From Veillonella absiana (GTDB lineage Bacteria > Bacillota > Negativicutes > Veillonellales > Veillonellaceae): a stretch of DNA of 64,000 nt. The position numbers and the translations under genes were made by a program. Shown here piece by piece: positions 9,182 through 18,238 of this stretch. Each line of letters opens with the position of its first letter. Positions within the stretch are counted from its first letter, which is position 1. The notes beneath the pieces were generated by a model. The model saw only the letters and a list, made by a program, of their open reading frames with translations, was not told the DNA's origin and searched no databases. The stretch is from NCBI RefSeq assembly GCF_032970905.1, contig NZ_JAWJZA010000002.1. One strand, given 5' to 3'.

Positions 9182-10711
9182 ATGGATCAGAATCGCATTA
9201 TATTTTTTGATACCACATTACGTGACGGGGAGCAAACACCAGGCGTAGCATTGCAAGTATCTGAAAAGGTTGAAATAGCACAAAATTTAGTTCGTCTCGG
9301 TGTAGACGTTATCGAGGCGGGGTTCCCCGCGGCGTCCCCAGGGGATTTTAAAGCAGTGCAAACTATCGCTCGCGAGGTAAAAGGTGCTACCATTTGTGGT
9401 TTGGCTCGGGCGAATATCAACGATATTCAAAAGGTAGCTGATGCATTGGCTGATGCAGAACGCAGCCGTTTGCATTGTTTCATTGCTACCAGCGACATTC
9501 ATTTGGAATACAAATTGAAAATGACTCGTGCAGAGGCGATTGAAAAGGTGAAAGAAGTATTGGCATTTGCGAAAGGCAAATTCGACGAAATCGAATTCTC
9601 CGCAGAGGATGCATCTCGCACAGATATGGATTACCTTTGTGAAGTGTTTGGCGTAGCCATCGCAGGCGGTGCCACTACATTGAACGTGCCTGACACAGTG
9701 GGTTACATGACACCACAAGAATTCGCCGATAAAATTCGTTATATTAAAGAGCATACACCAGGTATCGAAAATGCTATCATTTCCGTTCATTGCCATGACG
9801 ATTTAGGCCTTGCCAATGCGAATACATTAGCTGCATTACAAGCGGGTGCTCGTCAGGTAGAATGTACCATCAATGGTCTTGGTGAACGTGCTGGTAACGT
9901 AGGCATCGAAGAAGTAGTGATGTCCATTAAAACTCGCCATGATATTTATCCATTCGATGTGAATATTGATACAAAACGTTTTACTCGCACCAGCAAATTG
10001 GTGAGCCGTTTAACAGGCGTTGCAGTGCCACCAAATAAAGCTATTATTGGTGCTAACGCGTTTGCTCATGAATCTGGTATTCACCAACATGGTGTTTTAA
10101 ACAATCCTGGTACCTATGAAATTATGACGCCAGAATCCGTGGGTGCTGAAAAATCTGCCATCGTATTGGGTAAACATTCTGGTAAACATGCCTTTGCGGA
10201 TCATTTGGTAACATTGGGCTTTGTGTTTGATGATGAAAAAGTTACTGATTTGTTCACAAAATTCAAGGCTTTGGCAGACCGTAAAAAACAAGTATTTGAT
10301 GATGATGTGATTGCTTTGGTGATGGATAATATTGATCGTAAACGTGCCATCGAGGTTATCCATCATCATTACCATTCTAATGAATTTGGTTACGCTTATG
10401 CGGATATTCGTTTGAGCACACCAGAGGGCATCAAAGAGGATGCTGCTGTAGGCGATGGTCCAGTGGATGCTTCTTTGAAAGCAGTAGAACGTGTTATCGA
10501 AATGCCAGTGAGCCTCAAGGATTACCAAATCCGTGCTATTACAGCGGGTAAGGATGCCCTTGGCGAGGCTACTGTGAAAGTAGAACATGAAGGTCGTATT
10601 TATCATGGTCGTGGTATTAGTACAGACATTATTACATCAAGTGTGAATGCATATATTAACGCGGTAAATTCCGTGTATCTAGCGAAAGAGCTAGAAGAGG
10701 AGGCAAAATAA
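9182..10711 (+). CDS. leuA: 2-isopropylmalate synthase
   Basis: A 509-aa protein that condenses acetyl-CoA with 2-oxoisovalerate, the first committed step of leucine synthesis. The active-site motif DTTLRDGEQTPG is at residues 10-21, and HCHDDLG carries metal-binding His residues. The length includes the C-terminal regulatory domain that normally binds leucine for feedback inhibition. It leads the leu operon behind the T-box and ends next to leuC. Confidence 0.96.
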   Translation: MDQNRIIFFDTTLRDGEQTPGVALQVSEKVEIAQNLVRLGVDVIEAGFPAASPGDFKAVQTIAREVKGATICGLARANINDIQKVADALADAERSRLHCFIATSDIHLEYKLKMTRAEAIEKVKEVLAFAKGKFDEIEFSAEDASRTDMDYLCEVFGVAIAGGATTLNVPDTVGYMTPQEFADKIRYIKEHTPGIENAIISVHCHDDLGLANANTLAALQAGARQVECTINGLGERAGNVGIEEVVMSIKTRHDIYPFDVNIDTKRFTRTSKLVSRLTGVAVPPNKAIIGANAFAHESGIHQHGVLNNPGTYEIMTPESVGAEKSAIVLGKHSGKHAFADHLVTLGFVFDDEKVTDLFTKFKALADRKKQVFDDDVIALVMDNIDRKRAIEVIHHHYHSNEFGYAYADIRLSTPEGIKEDAAVGDGPVDASLKAVERVIEMPVSLKDYQIRAITAGKDALGEATVKVEHEGRIYHGRGISTDIITSSVNAYINAVNSVYLAKELEEEAK

Positions 10712-10712
10712 A

Positions 10713-11975
10713 ATGGGTATGACGATTACTGAAAAAAATATGGCTCGCCATGCAGGCCTAGAATCTGTAAAACCAGGCCAAATGATTGAATGTAAATTAG
10801 ACGCAGTGCTTATGAATGATATTACATTCCCACCAGCTCTTCGGGAATTCAAAAAAATTGGGAAACCAGTTTTTGATAAAGAAAAAATCTATTTGATTCC
10901 TGACCATTTCACACCTAACAAAGACGTTGTGTCCGCTACACAATCCAAAGTTATGCGTGATTTCGTAAAAGAACAACATATTCCTCACTACTTTGAAACT
11001 GGTCGTGTAGGTATTGAACACGTTATCATCCCTGAAAAAGGCATGATTGCTCCTGGTGAAATGATTATCGGTGCTGACTCTCATACTTGTACATATGGTG
11101 CGTTGGGTGCCTTCGCTACTGGCGTTGGTTCCACTGATGCGGGCGTGGCAATGGCAGAAGGTAAAACTTGGTTCAAAGTACCTGAGTCCATCAAAGTAGA
11201 ATTAATCGGTAAACCTAATAAATGGGTAACTGGTAAAGATATTATTTTGGAATTAATCGGTCAAATCGGTGTTGACGGTGCTCGTTACATGGCATTGGAA
11301 TTTGCTGGTGATGGTGTTCAACATTTAACAATGGCTGATCGTTTAACAATCTGCAACATGGCTATCGAAGCGGGCGGTAAATGTGGCGTATTCCCTTACG
11401 ATGCAGTAACTGAAGAATATGTGACTGGCCGTGTAAAACGTGACTTCGAACCAATCGCTCCTGATGCGGATGCAAAATACGTTCAAACTATTACAATTAA
11501 CCTTGCAGAATTGTCTCCAGTAGTAGCATTCCCTCATTTGCCGTCTAACAAACATTATGTGAATGAAATCAAAGAAGAAATCGCTATCGACCAAGTTATC
11601 ATCGGTTCTTGTACAAATGGTCGTTATGAAGACCTTGTACAAGCAGCTGAAATCTTTAAGGGTCGCAAAGTGGCTCCATTCGTTCGTTGCATCGTGGTAC
11701 CTGGTTCTCAAGAAGTATACGAAAAAGCTATGCAAGATGGCTTGTTCCAAATCTTCTTGGATGCAGAATGCGCGGTATCCACACCAACTTGTGGTCCTTG
11801 CCTAGGCGGTTACATGGGTATCATGGCGGAAGGTGAAAAAACAGTTTCCACTACAAACCGTAATTTCCGTGGTCGTATGGGTCACGTAGATAGTGAAGTA
11901 TATTTGGCTAGCCCTTATGTAGCGGCTGCAAGTGCAGTATTGGGTCGCATCGCTGGCCCTGAGGAGGTAAAATAA
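10713..11975 (+). CDS. leuC: 3-isopropylmalate dehydratase large subunit
   Basis: A 420-aa aconitase-type subunit of the shorter, archaeal-like LeuC form. The 4Fe-4S ligands are in IGSCTNGR and in STPTCGPCLGG. AGGAGG inside the end of leuA precedes the ATG by 10 bases, and there is one base between the two genes. It forms the isomerase with LeuD, converting 2- to 3-isopropylmalate. Confidence 0.96.
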   Translation: MGMTITEKNMARHAGLESVKPGQMIECKLDAVLMNDITFPPALREFKKIGKPVFDKEKIYLIPDHFTPNKDVVSATQSKVMRDFVKEQHIPHYFETGRVGIEHVIIPEKGMIAPGEMIIGADSHTCTYGALGAFATGVGSTDAGVAMAEGKTWFKVPESIKVELIGKPNKWVTGKDIILELIGQIGVDGARYMALEFAGDGVQHLTMADRLTICNMAIEAGGKCGVFPYDAVTEEYVTGRVKRDFEPIAPDADAKYVQTITINLAELSPVVAFPHLPSNKHYVNEIKEEIAIDQVIIGSCTNGRYEDLVQAAEIFKGRKVAPFVRCIVVPGSQEVYEKAMQDGLFQIFLDAECAVSTPTCGPCLGGYMGIMAEGEKTVSTTNRNFRGRMGHVDSEVYLASPYVAAASAVLGRIAGPEEVK

Positions 11976-12466
11976 TGGACTTTCAAAGTAAAAAAATCTG
12001 GCGCTACGGCGACGATGTAGATACAGACGTAATCATTCCAGCTCGTTACTTGGCGATTTCCGATTGGAACGAATTGGCTGAACATGCAATGGAGGACATT
12101 GATACTACCTTCGCACCAAATGTAAAACCAGGCGAAATCATGGTAGCTGGTAAAAACTTTGGTTGTGGTTCCTCTCGTGAACATGCACCTGGCGTTATTA
12201 AAGCTAAACAAGTACCTGTCATCATCGCGCATAGCTTTGCGCGTATTTTCTTCCGCAACGCTATCAATATTGGTTTGCCAGTGATCGAAATCGGAGACCA
12301 AGTTGATCGCATCGATGCAGGCGATGAAATAGGCGTAGAATTGTCCAAAGGTATCGTGTACAATTTGACTAAAAATGAACAATACCAAGGTACAGAATTA
12401 CCACAATTCATCCAAGATATCGCCGCTGCTGGTGGTTTGGTTGAATTTGCAAAAACTCGTAAATAA
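11975..12466 (+). CDS. leuD: 3-isopropylmalate dehydratase small subunit
   Basis: A 163-aa small subunit with the family pattern GDDVDTDVIIPARYL near the N-terminus and NFGCGSSREHAP, which contacts substrate. Start and stop overlap leuC by one base (TAATG), implying coupled translation in matched amounts. Confidence 0.96.
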   Translation: MDFQSKKIWRYGDDVDTDVIIPARYLAISDWNELAEHAMEDIDTTFAPNVKPGEIMVAGKNFGCGSSREHAPGVIKAKQVPVIIAHSFARIFFRNAINIGLPVIEIGDQVDRIDAGDEIGVELSKGIVYNLTKNEQYQGTELPQFIQDIAAAGGLVEFAKTRK

Positions 12467-12637
12467 AATGTTATTACTGAAAGCAACCTAGCTCGCTAGG
12501 TTGCAGGCGGTAATTGCGGTACGTCATAAAGTAGGATGAGATAGTAGCGAGCTAACATATTATGATGTAGGCGCGCTGTATTGGGACTTTCACTATGAGG
12601 AATTATGTAAATAGTGAGTTGAGAAATGAGGATTAGA
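12467..12637 (+). other. Hairpin-containing spacer between leuD and leuB
   Basis: A 171-base spacer inside the operon. A near-perfect hairpin, GCAACCTAGC / GCTAGGTTGC (12483-12504), has no T-run, so it is not an obvious terminator and may act in RNA processing or stability. ACTTTCAC, the complement of the recurrent GTGAAAGT word, is at 12586-12593. No small gene is seen. Confidence 0.6.
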
Positions 12638-13708
12638 ATGAGTGAAAAGAATATCGTATTGATTCCTGGCGACGGTATCGGTACAGAAATTATCGACGCA
12701 GCAAAGGCTGTGTGCGACGTAGCATTTGAAAAAGCAAATGTAACAGTGAATTGGATCGACAAAAAAGCTGGTGGCGCATCCATTGATGCATACGGCGAAC
12801 CTTTAACACAAGATACAATCGACGCTTGTAAAGTAGCGGACGCGATTTTGTTAGGTGCCGTAGGCGGTCCTAAATGGGATAATCTTGATCCAGCCATCCG
12901 TCCAGAAAAAGCGATTCTTGGTTTGCGTAAAGCATTAGGCTTGTTCTGCAACCTTCGCCCTGTAAAAATCTATCCTGCATTGCAAGAATATTCCCCATTG
13001 AAAAAAGAACTCGTACAAAACGTTGATTTTGTCATCGTTCGCGAATTAACTGGTGGTATCTATTTCGGTGAACGTGAAGAAGCATCTGGTTCTGGCGCTG
13101 AAGAGTCAGCATGGGATAAAGAAACATACAGCCGTTACGAAATCGAACGCATTATGGATGTGGCGATGGAAACAGCTCGTAAACGTAATAAAAAATTAGT
13201 ATCTGTAGACAAAGCGAATGTGTTGGCATCCTCTCGTTTGTGGCGTAAAATCGCTCAAGAAAAAGCGGCTGCTAATCCAGACATCGCAACAGATTACTAC
13301 TATGTAGATAACACAGCACAACAACTCGTTGTAAACCCTGGTCAATTCGACGTTCTGGTAACAACAAACTTGTTCGGCGACATTTTGTCTGACGAAGGCG
13401 CTGTTATCTCTGGTTCCATCGGCTTGTTGCCATCTGCCTCCATGGGCACTGGTACTGCTTTGTATGAACCAATTCATGGTTCCGCACCTGATATTATGGG
13501 CCAAAACAAAGCGAATCCTTTGGGCACTATTTTGTCCGCGGCTATGATGTGCCGTCACTCTTTGGGCTTGCCTGAGGTAGCTGATGCTATTGAAAGCGCA
13601 GTAGAACAAGTGTTGGCTGATGGGTTCAGAACTGGTGATATCTATCGTGATGGTTTGAAACTCGTAGGGACTACAGAAATGGCGCAAGCCGTAATCGAAA
13701 GATTATAA
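12638..13708 (+). CDS. leuB: 3-isopropylmalate dehydrogenase
   Basis: A 356-aa NAD-dependent dehydrogenase that forms 2-oxoisocaproate. It shows LIPGDGIGTEI, the substrate-binding RKALGLFCNLRP, and the NAD-binding region HGSAPDIMGQNKANPLGTI. The start at 12638 (GAGG 6 bases upstream) is preferred over 12626, which lacks a ribosome site. It completes leuACDB; hairpin element A follows and probably terminates the operon. Confidence 0.95.
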   Translation: MSEKNIVLIPGDGIGTEIIDAAKAVCDVAFEKANVTVNWIDKKAGGASIDAYGEPLTQDTIDACKVADAILLGAVGGPKWDNLDPAIRPEKAILGLRKALGLFCNLRPVKIYPALQEYSPLKKELVQNVDFVIVRELTGGIYFGEREEASGSGAEESAWDKETYSRYEIERIMDVAMETARKRNKKLVSVDKANVLASSRLWRKIAQEKAAANPDIATDYYYVDNTAQQLVVNPGQFDVLVTTNLFGDILSDEGAVISGSIGLLPSASMGTGTALYEPIHGSAPDIMGQNKANPLGTILSAAMMCRHSLGLPEVADAIESAVEQVLADGFRTGDIYRDGLKLVGTTEMAQAVIERL

Positions 13709-13713
13709 AATAC

Positions 13714-13816
13714 AAAAATCTCCCATACATATTTCTGGCTCCGAACGCCTGACGTACCTGCCTATAGGCAGGGCGTCGGCGTAATGTCGCTGCGAAATAT
13801 ATAAGGGAGATTTTTT
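13714..13816. repeat. Hairpin element copy A (also leu operon terminator)
   Basis: Outer arms 13714-13724 and 13805-13815 pair perfectly (AAAAATCTCCC with GGGAGATTTTT). Inner arms ending TATTTC / GAAATA enclose a core with CTCCGAACGCCT on the left and GCGTAATGTCGCTGC on the right, plus a small CTGCC-TATA-GGCAG stem. The core recurs at 15764-15842 and in part at 51427-51458. The T-run after the right arm would end leu transcription. Confidence 0.75.
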
Positions 13817-14521
13817 CATTGGAGGTGCGTTGGGGGGCGGTGTAATTAACGGCTTGTGCATTGCTGTTAAGGCGGGCGAGGTTTGATATGATCGCTGTGG
13901 ATATCCCCAGGGCTCTTGGGAGACATGATGTGGAGCAGAGCATCTACGTTTGTTTGAAGGTGTGGTTTGGAAAGCGGCTTAGTTTATCCGGTTGTGTTTA
14001 GCACAGGCGATGGGTTAGCATGCCTCGTCCTCCGGACATTGGGTTAGCATGCCTCGTTCCTGCGGAACATCGGAGAGCAATGCTTGGAGTACGGTAATGG
14101 GGGTTAGTGTGCCTCAGCCTACGGGCATTGGAGTGGCATTATATAGGATGAGGTAATAAATTTAACGATTCGTGAAAATCTTTTGATTAAATTGACCTTC
14201 CAGATGAGGACCTATATAATAAAGAAAAGAGATAGTTGGCGTGTTAGTTGTATTTAGTGATAAATCGTTACATGTGTATAGCATTAGGGAGTGAGCGATG
14301 CAGTGTTTTACATATTTGATTATTCAATAAGCCTGATGTGACTGGGAGGAACTTTCACCAAATAATTGAAACGAGTTTTCAAAAGTGTAGCCATGGATAC
14401 GTTTATAATTTTTCAAAGTTGTATAATGAAGTCATAACGAACGTTCATTAGACCGTCAGCGAGTGGCGTTGATATAATTGAGAATATATGATAATGATAT
14501 ATCGAGATAGGAGACAGAATT
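13817..14521. other. Gap with decayed Fe-S gene tail, tandem repeats and fprA upstream region
   Basis: No intact gene. The stretch just after hairpin A and the segment ending near 14011 (TTTAGCACAGGCGATGGG) match the same layout after hairpin B at 15.8-15.9 kb, so this looks like an older copy of the decayed minus-strand Fe-S gene there. Three tandem units follow at 14012-14131. ACTTTCACC is at 14351-14359. AGGAG lies just before the flavodiiron gene. Confidence 0.55.
14012..14131. repeat. Three tandem ~30-base units
   Basis: Units starting GGGTTAGCATGCCTCG lie at 14012-14040 and 14041-14070, with a third, more diverged copy (GGGTTAGTGTGCCTCA) at 14101-14131. Each contains a tiny hairpin (CCTnCGG, with variable flanks). 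The first two adjoin directly; the last is separated by a 30-base diverged stretch that may be a fourth unit. Confidence 0.7.
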
Positions 14522-15709
14522 ATGAGAAAGCACGTTAAAAACAATGTATCTTGGATTGGTAAAATTGACTGGGAATTGGAATCTTTCCATGGCGATGATT
14601 ATTCTATTAATAATGGTTCTAGCCAAAATGCGTATTTGATTGAAGAGGAGAAAACTGTTCTCATCGATACGGTTTGGAAACCTCATTCCACTGAGTTTAT
14701 TGATAATTTGATGAGCGAAATTGATATTAACAAAATCGATTTTATCGTATGTAATCACGGTGAGGTTGACCACAGTGGTTCTCTGCCAGCGTTGATGGAA
14801 AAAATTCCTAACACACCAATTTATTGTACTGAGAATGCAGTAAAATCCTTGGTGGGTCAATATCATCATCCTGAATGGAATTTCAAGGTGGTTAAAACTG
14901 GCGACTCTGTGGATATTGGTAATGGTAAAAGCCTCGTTTTCGTTGAAATGCGTATGTTGCACTGGCCAGATAGCATGGCGACATATATGACTGGCGATAA
15001 TATTTTGTTCTCTAATGATGCGTTTGGTCAACATTTCGCAGTAGAGGAATTATGGGCTGATAAAGCCGATCAATGTCGTTTATGGGAAGAAGCGATGAAA
15101 TATTATGCCAATATTTTGAACCCATTCTCTCCATTGGTAAAAAATAAAATCGAAGAGATTTTGAAATTGAATTTGCCAATCGATATTATTGCTACAAGCC
15201 ATGGTGCGATTTGGCGCGAAAATCCTACACAAATCGTGGAAAAATACTATGAATGGTCTCAAGCGTACCAAGAAGATCAAATTACAATTGCTTACGATAC
15301 TATGTGGGATGGCACAAAACAATTGGCTCATAAAATCGGTGAAGAGATTGCGAAACAGTCCCCTGAAACTCGCGTTAAAATCTTTAATATCGCTAAGGCC
15401 GATAAAAATGATATCATGACGGAAATCTTTAAATCTAAAGCCATCGCGGTAGGTTCTCCAACTGTGGGTAACAGCATTTTGTCCTCTGTGGCTGGTTGGA
15501 TGCAATTTCTTCATGAATTGAAATTCAAAAATAAAAAAGCTGCTGTATTCGGTTGCTATGGTTGGAGCGGTGAAGCACCAAAAGTATTGCGTGAAAAATT
15601 GACTGATTGTGGATTTGCTGTGGTGGAACCGCAGATTAAATGTAATTGGAATCCCGAAAGTAGTGATTTAGCGCAAGCATCTGGCGTTGCGGCTGCTCTA
15701 TTGTCCTAA
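14522..15709 (+). CDS. Flavodiiron protein (A-type flavoprotein, FprA-like)
   Basis: A 395-aa two-domain enzyme. The metallo-beta-lactamase-like domain holds the diiron site: HGEVDH (His79, Glu81, Asp83, His84), a later His in RMLHWPDS and an Asp in FSNDAFGQH. The C-terminal flavodoxin domain starts near IAYDTMWDGTKQLA and binds FMN. Such proteins reduce O2 to water (some reduce NO) and protect anaerobes from oxygen. AGGAG lies 9 bases before the ATG. It is flanked on both sides by related hairpin elements and decayed gene copies. Confidence 0.92.
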   Translation: MRKHVKNNVSWIGKIDWELESFHGDDYSINNGSSQNAYLIEEEKTVLIDTVWKPHSTEFIDNLMSEIDINKIDFIVCNHGEVDHSGSLPALMEKIPNTPIYCTENAVKSLVGQYHHPEWNFKVVKTGDSVDIGNGKSLVFVEMRMLHWPDSMATYMTGDNILFSNDAFGQHFAVEELWADKADQCRLWEEAMKYYANILNPFSPLVKNKIEEILKLNLPIDIIATSHGAIWRENPTQIVEKYYEWSQAYQEDQITIAYDTMWDGTKQLAHKIGEEIAKQSPETRVKIFNIAKADKNDIMTEIFKSKAIAVGSPTVGNSILSSVAGWMQFLHELKFKNKKAAVFGCYGWSGEAPKVLREKLTDCGFAVVEPQIKCNWNPESSDLAQASGVAAALLS

Positions 15710-15845
15710 TAGCAAAAACGCCTATATCTATTTCTTGCTCCGGAACGCGTGTGGCATGAAAGCAAAAATCTCTCCTACCTATTTCTAGCTCCGAACGCCT
15801 AACGGCGTAATATCGCTGCGAAATAGGTAAGGGAGTTTTTTTCAT
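15709..15845. repeat. Hairpin element copy B with an adjacent half copy D
   Basis: Copy B (15764-15842) has TACCTATTTC (15776-15785) pairing perfectly with GAAATAGGTA (15820-15829) around the core CTCCGAACGCCTAACGGCGTAATATCGCTGC, split here as left and right halves. The left part of the same unit (TATTTCTTGCTCCGGAACGC) occurs once more just upstream at about 15727-15748 with no right half. Arm sequences differ from copy A but still pair. Confidence 0.7.
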
Positions 15846-16288
15846 TGGAGATGCCTAGAGTGGGGCGCAACGTACGGCTGTTGCATCTATGTGGAGAAGG
15901 ACGACTTAGGTTATCCAGATGTGTTTAGCACAGGCGATGGGCAATACCATTAACGGTGATGAGTGCATCGTTTAGGCTGAAAGTACCGAGTCCCGCTACA
16001 TAGGCGGCATGTCGTTCGGACCAATTAGAGCTGATGCCGGTGTTACTGGCTGTTATACGAGACCAATGCTCATCTATTTGTGGTGAAATATTAGGAATAT
16101 TCTGGTGATGAAAGAAATATCGCATGTGTTGTCGAAGAGCGTTGTTAAGCTGTTCACCATAATAACGAACGTGAGTATTTTATAGCTAGTGCTGTATCGT
16201 ATATAATAAGATATATTATGGTGAAAGTACTATAACATAATCTATGAAATCTAGTTATAGAACTCAGAGATAAAAGGGATGAATTTAG
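15710..16288. other. Gap: hairpins, Fe-S pseudogene remnant and aroK upstream region
   Basis: This holds hairpin copies D and B, a decayed minus-strand gene fragment (15925-16125) and about 160 bases before shikimate kinase. GGTGAAAGTAC at 16220-16230 is flanked by bases that pair (TTATGGT with ACTATAA), giving a small hairpin with loop GAAAGT. Confidence 0.6.
15925..16125 (-). pseudogene. Remnant of a 4Fe-4S (epoxyqueuosine-reductase-like) protein
   Basis: A 66-codon open stretch on the minus strand reads RHAAYVAGLGTFSLNDALIT and then NGIAHRLC before a stop. That pattern (AAYxAGLGTF-L-D-LIT--G-AHR) is typical of epoxyqueuosine-reductase-like Fe-S proteins just before their cysteine clusters. 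A full protein would be several times longer, and both ends are missing. A second, more decayed copy of the downstream part lies near 13.84-14.01 kb. Confidence 0.55.
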
Positions 16289-16759
16289 ATGAAAAGCATT
16301 ATTTTAATTGGCATGCCTAGCAGTGGTAAAACCTATGTAGGTGAGGCATTAGCAAAATCATTACAGCGACCATTTATTGATTTGGACGATGTATTTATAG
16401 AGCGCGTACAGCGGACACCACAAGAGGTAGTGAAGCAAGATGGGCATGAATTGTTTCGGCGTCTTGAAACAGAATGTTTAGCTTCTGTGGCAGATATACA
16501 AGATGCCGTTATCTCTACAGGTGGTGGTATCGTTACAGAAGAACGGAATCGACCATATTTAGAAAAAAACATTATTATCTATGTTAAAAGAGAGCTTGAT
16601 GATTTAGATGTGGAGGGGCGCCCATTAGCGAAAGGATTATCAGCAGCAGCGTTGTTTGCAGAACGACGATCCTTGTATGAATCTTGGAGCCACTACGAGG
16701 TGGAGAACCATGATGCGGAACAGGCTGTGGCGGATATTCGAAGATTGTTGAATCTATAA
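16289..16759 (+). CDS. aroK: Shikimate kinase
   Basis: A 156-aa kinase that phosphorylates shikimate in aromatic amino-acid synthesis. Walker A is GMPSSGKT (residues 7-14); shikimate-binding residues lie in IDLDD (31-35), ELFRRLE and STGGGIVTEE. The lid region contains RPLAKG. The length suits a slightly short AroK/AroL. It is a single gene followed by a terminator. A GMPSSGKT P-loop instead of GxxGxGK(S/T) is within family range. Confidence 0.9.
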   Translation: MKSIILIGMPSSGKTYVGEALAKSLQRPFIDLDDVFIERVQRTPQEVVKQDGHELFRRLETECLASVADIQDAVISTGGGIVTEERNRPYLEKNIIIYVKRELDDLDVEGRPLAKGLSAAALFAERRSLYESWSHYEVENHDAEQAVADIRRLLNL

Positions 16760-16776
16760 TAATAAATATATTATAC

Positions 16777-16822
16777 AAGCACTATACATTGTTAGTCCTA
16801 ACTGATGTATAGTGCTTTTATA
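16777..16822 (+). terminator. Terminator after aroK
   Basis: AAGCACTATACAT (16777-16789) pairs with ATGTATAGTGCTT (16805-16817), followed by TTTATATT. Confidence 0.85.
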
Positions 16823-16879
16823 TTGCCTTAAACTATAGCTAATTATAGATATATGGTATCTGAAATTTAATTCCTATTA

Positions 16880-16908
16880 TTGACATGGGATAAAATGAAA
16901 GCTATAAT
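16880..16908 (+). promoter_or_regulatory. Consensus promoter of the GST/MmgE/ABC/GNAT cluster
   Basis: A perfect TTGACA (16880-16885), a 17-base spacer and a perfect TATAAT (16903-16908). It is the best sigma-70-type promoter seen in the window, about 190 bases before the first gene of the cluster. Confidence 0.85.
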
Positions 16909-17098
16909 GTACTTATAGCCTACTTTAAAAAGAGGAATTAAAAACTACACAGGTACATACCTGATGAAAATATACCTCATAGGGATATAGGTCGGATGTA
17001 ACCATGGCGTAGCTTTTATAAAGAAGAAAGATTCAAATTAGATATACACTATTAGCAGAATGCTAATAGATACCGATAAATAGAAAGGGTGTTAAACC
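16909..17098 (+). promoter_or_regulatory. Long structured leader of unknown type
   Basis: A leader of about 180-190 bases between a consensus promoter and the first GST-like gene. AAAACTAC (about 16941) can pair with GTAG-CTTTT (about 17009), enclosing smaller stems such as CAGGTA-CATA-CCTG. I could not fit it to S-box, T-box, TPP, guanidine or fluoride riboswitch patterns. CTATTAGCA / TGCTAATAG near 17050-17070 forms another hairpin just before the ribosome site (GAAAGGGTG). Confidence 0.5.
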
Positions 17099-18214
17099 AT
17101 GAGTGATAATGTAGATGTAAGCCAAATCAAGGATCCGGCGATTGCCGCGGCTCGTAAGGAAGTTGAATTCCAACGTGCCATGAATCCTTGTCCAATTGAT
17201 TTTTCTGAGTTCCAATCTAGCAACCCTCGTTCCCAAGGGGAGCAAAAAGAATACGAAGGCGATGTAAACTCTAATTTTAACCGACGTCAAAAATATTCCG
17301 ATAATGAAGAACCTCAATTCACAACGCCATTCGGCAACGAACCAGGTTTCCTACCTGCTGAAAAAGACCGTTACCGTTTGATTTGGTCCAAACATTGTCC
17401 TTGGGCGCATCGTATTGCTATTGCTATCGATTTACTAGGATTAGATAAAGTCATTTCCAAAGGTAGTGCAGATCCACTTCGTCCAGCAGGCGTTATTGCA
17501 GACTGGTTCTTCACATTGGACAAAGATAATGTTGATCCAGTCTTGGGCATTCATTCTCTTGGAGAAGCGTATCGCAAAGGCGACCCTAACTATGATGCAC
17601 GTTCCACTGTACCAGCTATCGTGGACGTAACAACTGGGGCTGTAGTAAACAATGATTACCATGCGTTGACTACAGAATTGGCATTGGGTTTCAAAGATTT
17701 CATCGACCCTAATGCACCAGATATTTATCCAGAGGAATTGCGTGCCGATATTGATGCGTTAAACGTAATCATCTATGCAGATGTTAACCTTGCTGTTAAC
17801 CTTGCAGCGCTAGTAACTAGTCAAAAAGATTACGAATACTACTTCGACCGTATCTTTGATCGTTTGGATTGGCTTGAAGAACGCTTGAGTACTCGTCGTT
17901 ACTTGATGGGTGATACAATCACTGACCCAGATATCCGCTTGTTCCCAACGCTTGCGCGTTTTGACCTCGTGTTCTACCAAAAATACTTGGTTAACAAAAA
18001 ACGTTTGGTAGATTATCCAAACTTGTGGAACTATGCGAAAGACTTGTACTCCAATCCAGCATTCGGTGGTACAACAGACTTCGATTCCATGCGTAAACGT
18101 TTTTACTATGTAGATCATACGCCTTTTGAAGATTTGCCACGTTTAGTTCCAAAAGGTCCAGATGACAATATTTGGAAAGAATCGAATGATCGTGCTGAGA
18201 AATTCAGCAAATAA
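17099..18214 (+). CDS. Glutathionyl-hydroquinone-reductase-like protein (Xi-class GST), copy 1
   Basis: A 371-aa protein of the ECM4/YqjG group. The catalytic thioredoxin-fold motif CPWAHR has its Cys at residue 100, preceded by RYRLIWSKH; the all-alpha C-terminal domain contains RLDWLEERLSTRRYLMGD and the TDPDIRLFPTL segment. Family members reductively remove glutathione from S-conjugates using that Cys. The N-terminal region of about 90 residues is typical of the group. A near-duplicate follows 24 bases later. Association with MmgE/PrpD, an amino-acid importer and an acetyltransferase suggests that it acts on an imported thiol conjugate (inference). Confidence 0.88.
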   Translation: MSDNVDVSQIKDPAIAAARKEVEFQRAMNPCPIDFSEFQSSNPRSQGEQKEYEGDVNSNFNRRQKYSDNEEPQFTTPFGNEPGFLPAEKDRYRLIWSKHCPWAHRIAIAIDLLGLDKVISKGSADPLRPAGVIADWFFTLDKDNVDPVLGIHSLGEAYRKGDPNYDARSTVPAIVDVTTGAVVNNDYHALTTELALGFKDFIDPNAPDIYPEELRADIDALNVIIYADVNLAVNLAALVTSQKDYEYYFDRIFDRLDWLEERLSTRRYLMGDTITDPDIRLFPTLARFDLVFYQKYLVNKKRLVDYPNLWNYAKDLYSNPAFGGTTDFDSMRKRFYYVDHTPFEDLPRLVPKGPDDNIWKESNDRAEKFSK

Positions 18215-18238
18215 AATTGTGAAAGAGGGGGAATTCAC

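Noticed and set aside
14012..14131. CRISPR-like repeats
   Set aside because: The units abut with no unique spacers of constant length, units diverge, and no cas gene is nearby.
14470..14515. Fur/PerR box before the flavodiiron gene
   Set aside because: TGATAATGATATATC matches only part of a Fur-type palindrome; AT-rich upstream DNA makes this unsafe.
16909..17098. S-box (SAM) riboswitch before the GST cluster
   Set aside because: A CCTGATGAAAATA segment is only superficially similar; the AGAGGTGGAGGGA and GGCAACC elements are missing.
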